A DNA stretch of 64,000 nucleotides. Source: an uncultured Campylobacterales bacterium. GTDB taxonomy: Bacteria; Campylobacterota; Campylobacteria; Campylobacterales; Arcobacteraceae. This document shows positions 43,937-53,705 of this stretch, one piece after another. The notes below the pieces were generated by a model. The model saw only the letters and a list, made by a program, of their open reading frames with translations. It ran no database searches and was not told the DNA's origin. The stretch spans positions 1-64,000 of the forward strand of contig CANNFB010000001.1 in the NCBI GenBank assembly GCA_947503785.1. The letters are read 5' to 3'. Made by a program: the position numbers and the translations under genes. How positions within the stretch are numbered: the first letter of the stretch is position 1; every line of letters starts with the position of its first letter.

Positions 43937-44824
43937 CTAAAATGTATTACAAGAGGCCAAAGAGCCTGTTGTAAAACCTGTATTAAACCATGTCATTCTA
44001 TCTTTAGAAGAACCATGAGTAAACGAATCAGGAACAACATAACCTTGTCCTTTCTTCTGTAAAGTATCATCTCCAATTGCACTAGCAGCTCTTAGTGCTT
44101 CTTGTATATCACCCTCTTCTAAAGAGTTAAAATTCTTTTTACTATAATGAGCCCAAATACCAGAATAACAATCAGCTTGTAATTCTACTTTTACTTGTAA
44201 AGCATTTGCAGCTGTTTTACTAGAACCTTGTTTTGCTTTATGTACTTTATTAATAGTTCCTGTGATATTTTGTATATGATGTCCAATTTCATGAGCTATT
44301 ACATAAGCTTGTGCAAAATCACCAGGAGCATCATGTCTTTTTGCTAATTCATCAAAAAAAGATAAATCTAAATATACTTTTTGGTCACTTGGACAATAAA
44401 AAGGTCCTGTTTGAGAAGATGCAAATCCACAGCCACTTTTTACTGAATTTCTAAATAGAACTAATTTAGGTTGCTTATAAGTAGCTCCATGTTTTTTAAA
44501 AACTTCAGACCAAATATCTTCAGTTTGAGCTAATACAGCACTTACAAATTGTGCATTTTTATCATCTTTTACACTATTTACAACTTGAGGAGAAGTTGTA
44601 TTAGATGTTTGTCCTAAGCTTAAAAGTGAGAGAGGATTATATCCCATAAAATATGCAATTACTCCCACAACTAATACTATTCTTCCTATCTTTGTTCCTA
44701 TTAACATTTTTATAATAGGAAGAAGCATCATCATTGAACCTTTTTGCTTTGAACCAAAGTTCATTCCAGATTCACTTCTTTTATCTTCTACATTTGAACT
44801 ACGTCTATTATCTTCCCATTTCAT
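43937..44824 (-). CDS. Neutral zinc metallopeptidase (YpfJ type)
   Basis: Residues 28-55 hold a membrane region, then a domain with the zinc motif AHEIGHHIQNITG (about 178-190) and later ELQADCYSGIWAHY with the third ligand. KWEDNRRSSNVEDKR at the start is typical of the YpfJ family. Substrate is unknown. It is the last gene of a leftward group of envelope and repair functions. Confidence 0.88.
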   Translation of the reverse strand: MKWEDNRRSSNVEDKRSESGMNFGSKQKGSMMMLLPIIKMLIGTKIGRIVLVVGVIAYFMGYNPLSLLSLGQTSNTTSPQVVNSVKDDKNAQFVSAVLAQTEDIWSEVFKKHGATYKQPKLVLFRNSVKSGCGFASSQTGPFYCPSDQKVYLDLSFFDELAKRHDAPGDFAQAYVIAHEIGHHIQNITGTINKVHKAKQGSSKTAANALQVKVELQADCYSGIWAHYSKKNFNSLEEGDIQEALRAASAIGDDTLQKKGQGYVVPDSFTHGSSKDRMTWFNTGFTTGSLASCNTF

Positions 44825-44839
44825 TTTATACCTTAAGTT

Positions 44840-45946
44840 TTATTTTTTTGTTTTAAAAGTCATTTTACTAAAATCTACTTTTTTATTCTTTTTATCTTGT
44901 CTATATAATCTAGGCTTTATTAAATAATATGACATTAAAGCTAGCATTATAAAAGAAGCTATTTGGGATAATAAAGAAGAGTGTTCTATATCATTTGTAA
45001 AATTAATTATATTTACATTTCCAAAGAAAAAGTCATAAATAAAGGCAAAAAGAAAAGATAAAATAGCGATTGTTGATACATATACAATTAAAGATGTTTT
45101 ACCAAGTGTTTTATAAACAACACTCATAGTAATAGCACTGGTTGCAGGACCTGCTGTTAAAAATATAAAAGCAGCTCCTCCACTCATACCTTGAAGTATA
45201 AAAGCAGCTGCAATTGGCAGTGAAGCTGTAGCACAAACATATAAAGGCATCGCAAATATTAGTATTACAAAATATGTAAGTATTTGATTTTCAAAAAGCA
45301 TTGAAGTATATTCTTTTGGAGTAAATGTGGTAAATAAAGCACCTAATAATAAACCTATAAATAAAGGTTTAACCATATCTTTAAATAAAGTCACATAAGC
45401 ATAAGAAAATGCACTTTTAAAAGAAAACTTTTTCTTTTCAACAGAAAATTTTGAAGAATCAGAAGAACTTGAACATGAACTATCACTACAACAAGAATCT
45501 ACAACTAAAGTATCTTTTATATCAGAAGGCTTTTCTTTTTCAACAAAGTTTTGAACTAAGCCTACAATTATTGCAATAATAATAGAAGAAATAACTCTAA
45601 AAATAGTAAATATTAATCCAAAAAAAGAAAATGTTGCAAGAATAGAATCAACACCAGTAATAGGAGTTGAGATAAGAAAACTTTGAACTGCACCTTTACT
45701 AGCACCCTCTTTTCTTAAACTTTGGGCTAAAGGAATAACAGAACAAGAACACACAGGAAGTGGTATTCCAAATAGTGTAGCTTTTAACACAGAAGAAATA
45801 GAACCTTTTCCTAAATGCTTTATTACAAAATCATTTGGAACTAATTGCTTTAATATTCCAGCAATTAAAAGACCTATTAGAATATAAATAGCCATTGCAT
45901 CTAATAATATTAGAAAATTGTTTGCAAACTCAATAGCTAAATCCAT
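44840..45946 (-). CDS. SO_0444-type Cu/Zn efflux permease
   Basis: This is a permease of the UPF0718 family: IPLPVCSCSVIPLAQSLRKEG (about 57-77) is the conserved cysteine motif, and a cytoplasmic loop contains the metal-binding-like SCCSDSSCSSSSDSS (about 149-163). About eight helices are visible. Members have been linked to copper and zinc efflux. It ends 16 bases before the YpfJ-type gene and starts three bases after rmuC. Confidence 0.82.
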   Translation of the reverse strand: MDLAIEFANNFLILLDAMAIYILIGLLIAGILKQLVPNDFVIKHLGKGSISSVLKATLFGIPLPVCSCSVIPLAQSLRKEGASKGAVQSFLISTPITGVDSILATFSFFGLIFTIFRVISSIIIAIIVGLVQNFVEKEKPSDIKDTLVVDSCCSDSSCSSSSDSSKFSVEKKKFSFKSAFSYAYVTLFKDMVKPLFIGLLLGALFTTFTPKEYTSMLFENQILTYFVILIFAMPLYVCATASLPIAAAFILQGMSGGAAFIFLTAGPATSAITMSVVYKTLGKTSLIVYVSTIAILSFLFAFIYDFFFGNVNIINFTNDIEHSSLLSQIASFIMLALMSYYLIKPRLYRQDKKNKKVDFSKMTFKTKK

Positions 45947-45949
45947 ATT

Positions 45950-47368
45950 CTAGTCCATACTAATATTTTTAGTATTTATTTGCTTTTTAGGTTTAACACC
46001 TAGTTCGATAAACTCTTCTGATCTTTTCATAAGATTTCCATTACCTGTTGATAATTTTGAAAAGGCATTAGTATAAGCTTTTTGTGTTTTATTGATATTT
46101 AAACCAATTTCTTCAATATCTTTTATAAAACCATAAAACTTATCATATAAATCTGCAGCTTTTTTAGCAATTATTTCAGCATTTTCATTTTGATGTTCAT
46201 TTCTCCAAATATTTTCAATTGTTCTTAATGTAACAAATAAAGTAGAAGGAGATACAATCATAATATTATGATCAAATGCCATTTTAAATAAGTTTTTATC
46301 TTCATTTGAAGCTAGTAAGAAAGCACCTTCAATTGGTACAAACATTAAAACAAAGTCTAGAGTTTTAACACCTTCAATATCTTCGTACTTTTTAGAACTT
46401 AAGCCTTTTATATGGCCTGTAATTGATTTAAGAAGTTCTTTTGCCGCAATTTCTTTTTTATCTTTATCATCAGTTTTACTATGTGATAAATATGAATTTA
46501 AAGATACCTTAGAATCAATAATAATATCTTTTTGTGAAGGAAGATGAACAATAACATCAGGTCTTAATACTTTTCCATCTTTATCTGTATATGAACCTTG
46601 AGTATCATACTCTTTACCTTCTCTAAGACCAGTTTGATCTAGAATCGAAGATAAAATCATTTCACCCCAATCCCCTTGAGTTTTATTTTCACCTTTTAAT
46701 GCTTTTGTTAAATTAATTGCATCAGATGAAATTTGATTATTTAAATCTTTTAAAGTTTTGATTTCAGTCAATAAAGATGTTCTTTGCTTTGTTTCTTCAC
46801 TATAAATATCATTTGCTCTTTTACCAAATGATTCTAATTGGTCTTTAAATGAAGTTAATACTTGAGTTAAGTTAAGATTTGATTTCTTTTGATTTTCATC
46901 AAAAAGTTTATTTGCTAAGTTTTCAAATTCTACTTTCATTTGAACTTTTGATTCTTCTAATAAAATAATTCTTTCATTAAGATTTTCTTCTTTAGTTTTC
47001 GACATTTTTTCTTGACTATTTAACTTTAATTCATAATTAGCAGTAATATTGTCTAATGTCTCATCCGTATGCTTTTCTAAAGTTCTTAACTTATCTTCTA
47101 GGTTTTCTCTAATTAATTTTTTCTCTTCTTCAAGCTTTCTATTTGAAGTATTTAAAGTATTAATTTGTCCTTCATAAGAACTATGATTTAACTCAATTTT
47201 TTCATTTAATGCTTTTAATTTTAATAAAGCTTCATCTTGAAGACTATTTAATTTACTTTCATATTTTTGTCTTGAAAACTGTAGGATGATTAATAATCCA
47301 GATAAAATACCAATTATTGAAACAACTATAGTTAGATAACTAACTTCAACTAAACCATTACTCATCAT
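45950..47368 (-). CDS. rmuC: RmuC-type DNA recombination protein
   Basis: RmuC is a membrane-anchored protein that limits DNA rearrangements. Residues 10-28 form a membrane helix, about 35-185 a coiled coil, and the C-terminal domain carries the nuclease-like core (GDWGEMILSSILDQTGLREG, DVIVHLPSQKDIIIDSKVSL). Length 472 is normal. It overlaps the M48 peptidase gene by 11 bases. Confidence 0.9.
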   Translation of the reverse strand: MMSNGLVEVSYLTIVVSIIGILSGLLIILQFSRQKYESKLNSLQDEALLKLKALNEKIELNHSSYEGQINTLNTSNRKLEEEKKLIRENLEDKLRTLEKHTDETLDNITANYELKLNSQEKMSKTKEENLNERIILLEESKVQMKVEFENLANKLFDENQKKSNLNLTQVLTSFKDQLESFGKRANDIYSEETKQRTSLLTEIKTLKDLNNQISSDAINLTKALKGENKTQGDWGEMILSSILDQTGLREGKEYDTQGSYTDKDGKVLRPDVIVHLPSQKDIIIDSKVSLNSYLSHSKTDDKDKKEIAAKELLKSITGHIKGLSSKKYEDIEGVKTLDFVLMFVPIEGAFLLASNEDKNLFKMAFDHNIMIVSPSTLFVTLRTIENIWRNEHQNENAEIIAKKAADLYDKFYGFIKDIEEIGLNINKTQKAYTNAFSKLSTGNGNLMKRSEEFIELGVKPKKQINTKNISMD

Positions 47369-48608
47369 AATTAAACTCCTGCTTTAAAGCTTCGTCTGCA
47401 TTATTATTGTTTACATCGTAACCTAATTCTTTAAATCTCTCAGTTAAAGGTGGATGAGAATAATAAAAGAAGATATATATTGGGTGCGCTAGAGGAAATG
47501 ACTTATTTTCATTTGCTAATTTTAATAAAGCATTTACTAAATCATCTTTCGAAGATAAATTTGAACCAAACTCATCTGCTGCATATTCATTATGTCTTGA
47601 AATTAGTGAAATTAAAGGCATTAGGAAAAAAGACAAGATTGGAGAAAATATCAAAAATACAACTATGATTGATGATGCTTCTTGATTTAACGATAAGCCT
47701 AAAAATAACTCTTCAGGTAAGTTACCAAAAATAGCAAAAAAAACAAACATTACAAGTCCCATAATACCAATATTTTTAAGAATATCTCCATTTTTAAAGT
47801 GCCCTAATTCATGTCCTAAAACAGCTAATAGTTCATTGTGTGAAAGTTTTTCAATTAATGTATCAAATAATACAACTCTTTTTGTACTTCCTAAGCCACC
47901 AAAATAAGCATTTAATCTATTATCACGCTTACTTGCATCTACTGAAAAAACTCCAGAACTTTTAAATCCAACTTCATCTAAAAGTTTTTCAATTTTTCCT
48001 TCAAGCTCTTGGTCTTTTAGTTTTTCAAACTTATCAAACATTTTATCTCTGATTACAGGATAAAGCATGTTGATTAAAATAATTATTCCAAAGATAAAAA
48101 TAAATCCCCAAATCCACCAGGCAGGAAAAGACTCAATAATAAATGCAATTCCAGCAATCACAATAGAACCTAAAACTAAAAACAAAGCTCCTGTTTTAAT
48201 AGTATCTTTGATATATAAATCAACTGTCATATTAGAAAAACCATATTTTTTATCTAACTTAAATGTTGAGTATAATTCAAAAGGTAATGTTAAAACCCAA
48301 TTAATAATAATAAATAAGTTTACGAATAAAATTGCTTTTAGCCAAAATGCTTCAGCAGTAATAAGAGAATCTAATGCCGATAAGCCAAAACTTATCCACA
48401 TCATAAATATTAAGAAGTCATAAAAAGTAGATAAAATTGAAATTTTTTCTTTCTCTATTGAATAATTAGCCGCAACCTTGTATTTTGATTCCTCTAAAAT
48501 AATAGGCTCTAAATCTTTTGCTTTTTTAACAAAATCAACTTGCATAAACGAAGTGTATATATTAAATAAAAAGTATAAACAATATGCAATAACAAACATT
48601 TCTAACAC
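47358..48608 (-). CDS. M48 (Ste24-like) membrane zinc peptidase
   Basis: Several helices surround the catalytic motif LGHELGHFKNGD (about 267-278), with EYAADEFGS supplying the third ligand. At 416 residues it matches the CAAX-prenyl protease-like Ste24 group rather than the shorter HtpX. Membrane protein quality control is its likely role. It leads the rmuC group. Confidence 0.9.
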   Translation of the reverse strand: MLEMFVIAYCLYFLFNIYTSFMQVDFVKKAKDLEPIILEESKYKVAANYSIEKEKISILSTFYDFLIFMMWISFGLSALDSLITAEAFWLKAILFVNLFIIINWVLTLPFELYSTFKLDKKYGFSNMTVDLYIKDTIKTGALFLVLGSIVIAGIAFIIESFPAWWIWGFIFIFGIIILINMLYPVIRDKMFDKFEKLKDQELEGKIEKLLDEVGFKSSGVFSVDASKRDNRLNAYFGGLGSTKRVVLFDTLIEKLSHNELLAVLGHELGHFKNGDILKNIGIMGLVMFVFFAIFGNLPEELFLGLSLNQEASSIIVVFLIFSPILSFFLMPLISLISRHNEYAADEFGSNLSSKDDLVNALLKLANENKSFPLAHPIYIFFYYSHPPLTERFKELGYDVNNNNADEALKQEFNYDE

Positions 48609-48647
48609 TAAATAATCCTTTTAAATCTATAATTTTAATTAAGATAT

Positions 48648-48686
48648 TACTATAATTTTACTTGTATTTTAGTAAAAATTATAGTA
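48648..48686. terminator. Hairpin between PLD and M48 genes
   Basis: TACTATAATTTTACT and AGTAAAAATTATAGTA pair over 15 bases with one bulge. Set in the 136-base gap after the PLD gene, it may end that transcript. Confidence 0.45.
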
Positions 48687-48744
48687 TTTATTATTTAGTT
48701 TTTTTTCTTAGACACTTTTTTATATTTTAGCATAGAGATAAAAA

Positions 48745-49248
48745 TTAAAATTTATTTAAAAAATTCAACATTTTATTTATTATTCGTTTATCTCTTGTAA
48801 ATAATACAAGTTCATAGTTATCTTTAAAGGATTCTTTTGTCCAATTTATACTACCAAGAACTGCAATATCTTCATCAAAAATTGCAACTTTAGTATGTAG
48901 TTTCTTATCTGCTATTTTTACATTTATTCCATTTTTCTTAAAATATTTATATAATTTATCATCTTTTTTTACTTTTGATTTATCTAATATTATTTTAATA
49001 TTTACACCATTTTTTGAAGAGTCAACTAATTGTTTTGCAAACTTTTTATAAGAGAAGTTATACATTCCAATTGAAATACTCTTTTTAGAATTCTTTATCA
49101 AAGAAAGAATATTATTCTTTGCGTCTTCGGTTTCTTTAGGTAATAAGTAAACTTCATTTACACTAACTAACCCTTTTGTTCTATTATCCTTTGCATAAAG
49201 ATTAAATGATAATACAATAACTAATAGTGATATTTTAAGAAAAGACAT
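48745..49248 (-). CDS. Secreted phospholipase-D-like nuclease
   Basis: A signal peptide (ISLLVIVLSFNLYA) precedes a single HKD domain: HTKVAIFDEDIAVLGSINWT (about 119-138) has the catalytic His, Lys and Asp. One-HKD proteins act as dimers and are usually Nuc-type nucleases. At 167 residues it is of that type. Its start overlaps ybgC by 14 bases. Confidence 0.88.
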   Translation of the reverse strand: MSFLKISLLVIVLSFNLYAKDNRTKGLVSVNEVYLLPKETEDAKNNILSLIKNSKKSISIGMYNFSYKKFAKQLVDSSKNGVNIKIILDKSKVKKDDKLYKYFKKNGINVKIADKKLHTKVAIFDEDIAVLGSINWTKESFKDNYELVLFTRDKRIINKMLNFLNKF

Positions 49249-49597
49249 TCAGTAACTCCTTTGGTATTCTGTTTGGTTTAAAATCTTTAAGATACGCAAG
49301 TTTAAATTTGCCAGTAAATAAAACTTCACCATCTCTTAAAACTTCTTGATATATTATAATTGACGCAGCTTTCTTTTCAATAAGTTCACAAGTAACATCT
49401 AACTCATCTCCAAATACAGCAGGTTTAATATAATCAGCTTCAACATGCTTCACTACAAAAAACTCATCCTCACTATGAGGACTCATTCCTTTTTCAAAAA
49501 ATAAATCGGATCTTGCTCTTTCACAAAATTTTAAATAATTAGCATAATAGACCACACCACCAACATCTGTATCTTCATAATATACTCTTACTTTCAC
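49235..49597 (-). CDS. ybgC: YbgC-type acyl-CoA thioesterase
   Basis: The 120-residue hot-dog-fold protein shows the family motif RVYYEDTDVGGVVYYANYLKF (3-23, with catalytic Asp in EDTD) and ERARSDLF. YbgC hydrolyses acyl thioesters and is often associated with the Tol-Pal system; no tol genes are near here. It overlaps the PLD gene. Confidence 0.92.
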   Translation of the reverse strand: MKVRVYYEDTDVGGVVYYANYLKFCERARSDLFFEKGMSPHSEDEFFVVKHVEADYIKPAVFGDELDVTCELIEKKAASIIIYQEVLRDGEVLFTGKFKLAYLKDFKPNRIPKELLNVFS

Positions 49598-49642
49598 CTA
49601 AACTCCCCTTTTTTACATATTCTCTTTTTCATCTGAAATATA

Positions 49643-50269
49643 TCAGTGATCAAGTGCTAATTTTAGACCAAGTCCTGCTAACAATGTGCCTGCTACTCTA
49701 TCAACATATTTTTTAAATTTTAAATAGACTTTTTGAGACTTATTTGTAGATAATAATAAAACAACCGTACAATACCAAATAGCATCGATAGAGAATGCTA
49801 ATAAGCACAATAATATCTCACTATAAGCCGGTAGTTCATGTGGAAGTAAAGCTGCAAAAATACTTCCTATTATAATTGCTGTTTTAGGATTACTAATTTG
49901 AGTTAGGAAACCAAATAAAATAGCTTTAAAAAAACTCTTTGATCTTTTTTGTATTTTCATATCATCCACAGATAATCGTTCACCTGAATGTTTCAATATT
50001 TTATATGCCAAATAAAGTAGATACATTCCACCTAAAATCTTAAATAATCCAAATAAAAATGGAACAGCTTCAAATAATGTATATAATCCAAAGATTGCTA
50101 ATAAAGTAAAAAATATAGCTCCTAATGATAATCCAATAGAAATGCCAAACCCTTCACTTATAGGTTTAGAAAGAGCTGTTTTAGATACAAGAATAAAACT
50201 TGGTCCTGGGCTTATAGTTCCAAATATAAATACAACTGCAATTGCAAAAAGAAAAGAATATTCACCCAT
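49643..50269 (-). CDS. LysE-family exporter
   Basis: About six helices with the LysE/RhtB signature GTISPGPSFILVSKTAL (about 17-33) and ISNPKTAIIIGSIFAA (about 125-140). Amino acid or related metabolite export is likely, but the substrate is unknown. It is a single gene with its promoter in the 124-base divergent gap. Confidence 0.87.
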   Translation of the reverse strand: MGEYSFLFAIAVVFIFGTISPGPSFILVSKTALSKPISEGFGISIGLSLGAIFFTLLAIFGLYTLFEAVPFLFGLFKILGGMYLLYLAYKILKHSGERLSVDDMKIQKRSKSFFKAILFGFLTQISNPKTAIIIGSIFAALLPHELPAYSEILLCLLAFSIDAIWYCTVVLLLSTNKSQKVYLKFKKYVDRVAGTLLAGLGLKLALDH

Positions 50270-50293
50270 ATATTTAACCTTTTAAAATTATTG

Positions 50294-50348
50294 ATAAACT
50301 ATTATATCATTAATTTATATACAAAAAATCTTTTAAATAAACTATTAT
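50294..50348. repeat. Direct 12-bp repeat in a divergent promoter gap
   Basis: ATAAACTATTAT occurs at 50294-50305 and again at 50337-50348, 43 bases apart (about four helical turns), between the LysE gene and the small membrane protein. It may be a pair of regulator sites. Confidence 0.4.
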
Positions 50349-50393
50349 GTAGGATAATGATAAAATTAATAATAAAAATTATAAGGAATTATT

Positions 50394-50591
50394 TTGAATA
50401 TAAATGAAGCTATTAAAGAATTATCTTCAAAAAACATTAATAAAAAAGTTAGAATCATTTTACTTATAGCTTATGCCTTGATAATGTTTTTAACAATTCA
50501 AATAAAAATAAACACAATTGTATTTATATTATTATTTGCAGTAGCTCCTATTTCTATATATTTTTATGTTAAGGCTATTTTCCCAAAATAA
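50394..50591 (+). CDS. Small two-helix membrane protein
   Basis: A TTG start with AAGGAAT in front gives a 65-residue protein: an amphipathic N-terminal section (1-18), then two membrane helices (about 22-38 and 43-61). No family is recognised. It is separate from the MATE gene by 92 bases. Confidence 0.5.
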   Translation: MNINEAIKELSSKNINKKVRIILLIAYALIMFLTIQIKINTIVFILLFAVAPISIYFYVKAIFPK

Positions 50592-50683
50592 GATTTATTT
50601 ATAATTTGAGTAATAGTATTATATTTTCCATATATTTAACATCTTTTGTGATATTCTTCCAAAAATAAAAATAATGAGAAAAT

Positions 50684-52009
50684 ATGTTAAAAGAAAAACC
50701 TTATAAAATATTTATTAAATATGTAATACCTTCTATTTTAGGTTTACTTGCCATTTCATCTGCAAGTATTATAGATGGATATTTTATTGGTAACTATGTA
50801 GGTGCTGTTGGTTTAGCTTCAATAAATATCTCAATTCCTATTATCACAATATTATTTGGCCTTGTACTTATGTTTGCAGTTGGAAATTCTGTATTAGTTG
50901 GAAAACTTATGGGAGAGAATAACACTTCTGATGCATCAAATATTTTCACTAAATCAATAATTTTTGTTTCTATTATGGGTATCATTATATGCTTAGTTCT
51001 ATATTTAAGTATGGGAAGTATTTTGGATATTTTAAATGTACAAAATGAATTGAGAGAAAAAACTTTAGAATACTTACCTATTATTTTATTTTTTTTGCCA
51101 CTTTTTATGATAGGAATACTTACAGATTATTTTGTAAGAGTAGATGAAAATCCTAACTTATCATTCTTAGCTTTATTTTTAAGTGCTGTTATTAATATCG
51201 TTTTAGATTATCTATTTATTGTAAAGTTTAACTGGGGGATGAATGGTGCTGCCTATGCAACAGGTATTTCTCAAATATCAATTATCTTTATATTAATTCC
51301 TCATTTTTTTAGAAAAAAAGCTACTCTTAAATTAGTAAAACCAACAGGAGATTGGAAATCAATATTAAATGCAGCAAAAAATGGTGCATCTGAGTTTGTA
51401 AATGAAGCAAGTGCTGGAATTACTGTTTTGATTTTTAACTATATTATGCTTAAAAATTTTGGGGCAATAGGAATCGCTTCATATACGATAATTGGATATT
51501 CTATTTTAATTAGTATGATGATTAGTTTTGCAATAGCTGATGCTTTACAACCAATTGTTTCAAAGAACTATGGAGCTTTATCTTTTGATAGAATAAAAGA
51601 ATTTTTAAAACTTGGTTTCTTTACTGTTTTAATTATCGAAGTGATTATTACTCTTTTAGTTTTATTAATTCCTGAATTTCTAATAGGTCTATTTTTAAAA
51701 GAAGATGATATTCAAACAAAGATAATAACAGTAGAGTTTATATCTTATGCCTGGCCTGCATTTTTATTTATGGGTTTAAATATTTTGATTACATCATATT
51801 TTACTTCAATACAAAAACCACTTTATTCTGCAAGTATTGCTGTTATGAGAAGTTTAGTTTTTCCAATACTATTTATCATAACACTTCCATATATATTCGG
51901 GAATAAAGGTATTTTTATGGCTTTAGCAGTATCTGAGTTTTTAGCTTTTATAATAGCGTTTAACTTTTTTATAAAAAATAGTCCAAGAAAAGTTACAAGT
52001 TTATTTTAA
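50684..52009 (+). CDS. MATE-family efflux transporter
   Basis: This 441-residue protein has twelve helices and the MATE pattern (ASIIDGYFIGNYVGAVGLASI near the start; two similar halves). It likely exports cationic compounds using an ion gradient. The substrate is unknown. It is convergent with the sensor kinase gene. Confidence 0.9.
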   Translation: MLKEKPYKIFIKYVIPSILGLLAISSASIIDGYFIGNYVGAVGLASINISIPIITILFGLVLMFAVGNSVLVGKLMGENNTSDASNIFTKSIIFVSIMGIIICLVLYLSMGSILDILNVQNELREKTLEYLPIILFFLPLFMIGILTDYFVRVDENPNLSFLALFLSAVINIVLDYLFIVKFNWGMNGAAYATGISQISIIFILIPHFFRKKATLKLVKPTGDWKSILNAAKNGASEFVNEASAGITVLIFNYIMLKNFGAIGIASYTIIGYSILISMMISFAIADALQPIVSKNYGALSFDRIKEFLKLGFFTVLIIEVIITLLVLLIPEFLIGLFLKEDDIQTKIITVEFISYAWPAFLFMGLNILITSYFTSIQKPLYSASIAVMRSLVFPILFIITLPYIFGNKGIFMALAVSEFLAFIIAFNFFIKNSPRKVTSLF

Positions 52010-52028
52010 AATAAAGATATCCTATATA

Positions 52029-53678
52029 TTAAAAAGAGATGCTAAAACAAGCGCCTTTAAACATCTTTTTATTGTACTCAAATTCTTCATTTTTAGCAGA
52101 TATAGTTCCATTATGTCTTTGTACAATAATTTGATAAACCATAGAAAGACCAATTCCTGTTCCAATCGATTGATGTTTTGTTGTAAAATATGGCTCAAAT
52201 ATTCTATTGATAATCTTTTCATTAATTCCTAATGCATTATCTTTTATTTCAAGAACTACTTTATTATTAATTTTTTTTGTATTAATAAATATATATCTAT
52301 CTTCTTTATCACTTATATTTTCAATTATAGAATCTTTAGCATTATTAATAATATTAATTAAAGCTTGAATAAATTCATTTTTATTACCTATAATATTTAT
52401 ATCAAATTCAATATCTTTTACAACTGTAATACTATTACTTTGTAAAGATGATTCGACAATATTTAACATTGTATTAATTAAAGTATTAATAGATATATCT
52501 TCTTTACTCTTTGAGTCTTTTATAAATGATCTAAAATCATCAATTGTTTGAGATAAATAATCCACTTGATTTATTATTTTTTGCATATCAGATGAAGTAT
52601 CAGAAGTATCAGTTAAGTGATGTTTTTCATTAAATTGTATGCTACTTGCAATTATTGATATTATACTAAGAGGTTGTCTCCACTGATGTGCAATATTCCC
52701 AATCATCTCACCCATTGAAGCTAATTTACTTTGTTCTGCTATAAACTTTTGATCTTGCAATATTCTTTTTTGAGATTGATCTCTCTCCATTACTATACTT
52801 GCAAGTCTAGCAGCAGAAAAAAGATCTTTTGATTCTTGTTCATTTGGAAGTGCAGGATGATTATAATACATTCCAAAAGCACCTAAAACTTTTCCTTTAG
52901 AGTCAATTATAGGTTCAGACCAGCAACAACGCATTCCATGAGGGAGAGCAAACTGTTTTATATCTTTCCACTTTGAATCAGTTTCTATATTTTCCACAAT
53001 AACTCTATGGCCTGTGTATGTTGATGCACCACAAGAACCAACATCAGGACCAATTTTAAGCCCATTTACAGCCTCACAATATTCTTTGGGCATACTGGGA
53101 GCACCGCCATGTAAAAGTACTCCATTTTCCATTTCGAGTAAAGAACATCTCATTTTAGGATGGCGTGATTCATACATTAATGCAATTGCATTATAAACAT
53201 CACTTGCTTTCTTTCCTACTGCAATCATTTCTAAAATTTCATTTGTATTTTTTATAAACTCTTCTGCACTTTTTCTTTGAGTAATATCAACATGTGTACC
53301 AATTAATCTAATTGCTTTTTTATCAGATTCACTCTGAACTAAAAATGCTCGTGATAAAACATTTACTAAAGATCCATCTTTATGATGCATTCTCATTTCA
53401 ATTTCAAAATCTAATACTTTTTCTTCTATATAATCATTTACTCTTTTTAAGATATTTTCTTTATCATCTACATGAACAAGTTTTTTCCAAGAGTCAATAG
53501 TATTTTCAACTTCATGTTCTTTATATCCAAGCATACTTTTCCATTGTGGAGAATAGTATACTTCATCAGTGAGTAAATTCCAATCCCAAATTCCATCATC
53601 AGCTCCACGCATTGCTAATACAATACGTTCTTTATTTGCACTTTCATTGTAATCGGAGTTTTTTGTATATGAGTTCAT
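52029..53678 (-). CDS. PAS-GAF sensor histidine kinase
   Basis: The protein has no membrane helices. Residues 20-135 form a PAS domain (GIWDWNLLTDEVYYSPQWK), about 150-300 a GAF domain, about 335-400 the HisKA-like H-box IAHQWRQPLSIIS, common in Campylobacterota, and the ATPase domain follows (NIINNAKDSI, GTGIGLSMVYQII). It lies 27 bases after the chemoreceptor gene, so both may serve one signal. No receiver or response regulator gene is adjacent. Confidence 0.9.
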   Translation of the reverse strand: MNSYTKNSDYNESANKERIVLAMRGADDGIWDWNLLTDEVYYSPQWKSMLGYKEHEVENTIDSWKKLVHVDDKENILKRVNDYIEEKVLDFEIEMRMHHKDGSLVNVLSRAFLVQSESDKKAIRLIGTHVDITQRKSAEEFIKNTNEILEMIAVGKKASDVYNAIALMYESRHPKMRCSLLEMENGVLLHGGAPSMPKEYCEAVNGLKIGPDVGSCGASTYTGHRVIVENIETDSKWKDIKQFALPHGMRCCWSEPIIDSKGKVLGAFGMYYNHPALPNEQESKDLFSAARLASIVMERDQSQKRILQDQKFIAEQSKLASMGEMIGNIAHQWRQPLSIISIIASSIQFNEKHHLTDTSDTSSDMQKIINQVDYLSQTIDDFRSFIKDSKSKEDISINTLINTMLNIVESSLQSNSITVVKDIEFDINIIGNKNEFIQALINIINNAKDSIIENISDKEDRYIFINTKKINNKVVLEIKDNALGINEKIINRIFEPYFTTKHQSIGTGIGLSMVYQIIVQRHNGTISAKNEEFEYNKKMFKGACFSISF

Positions 53679-53705
53679 TTTATACCTTTAGAGTTCGCTT
53701 CACAA

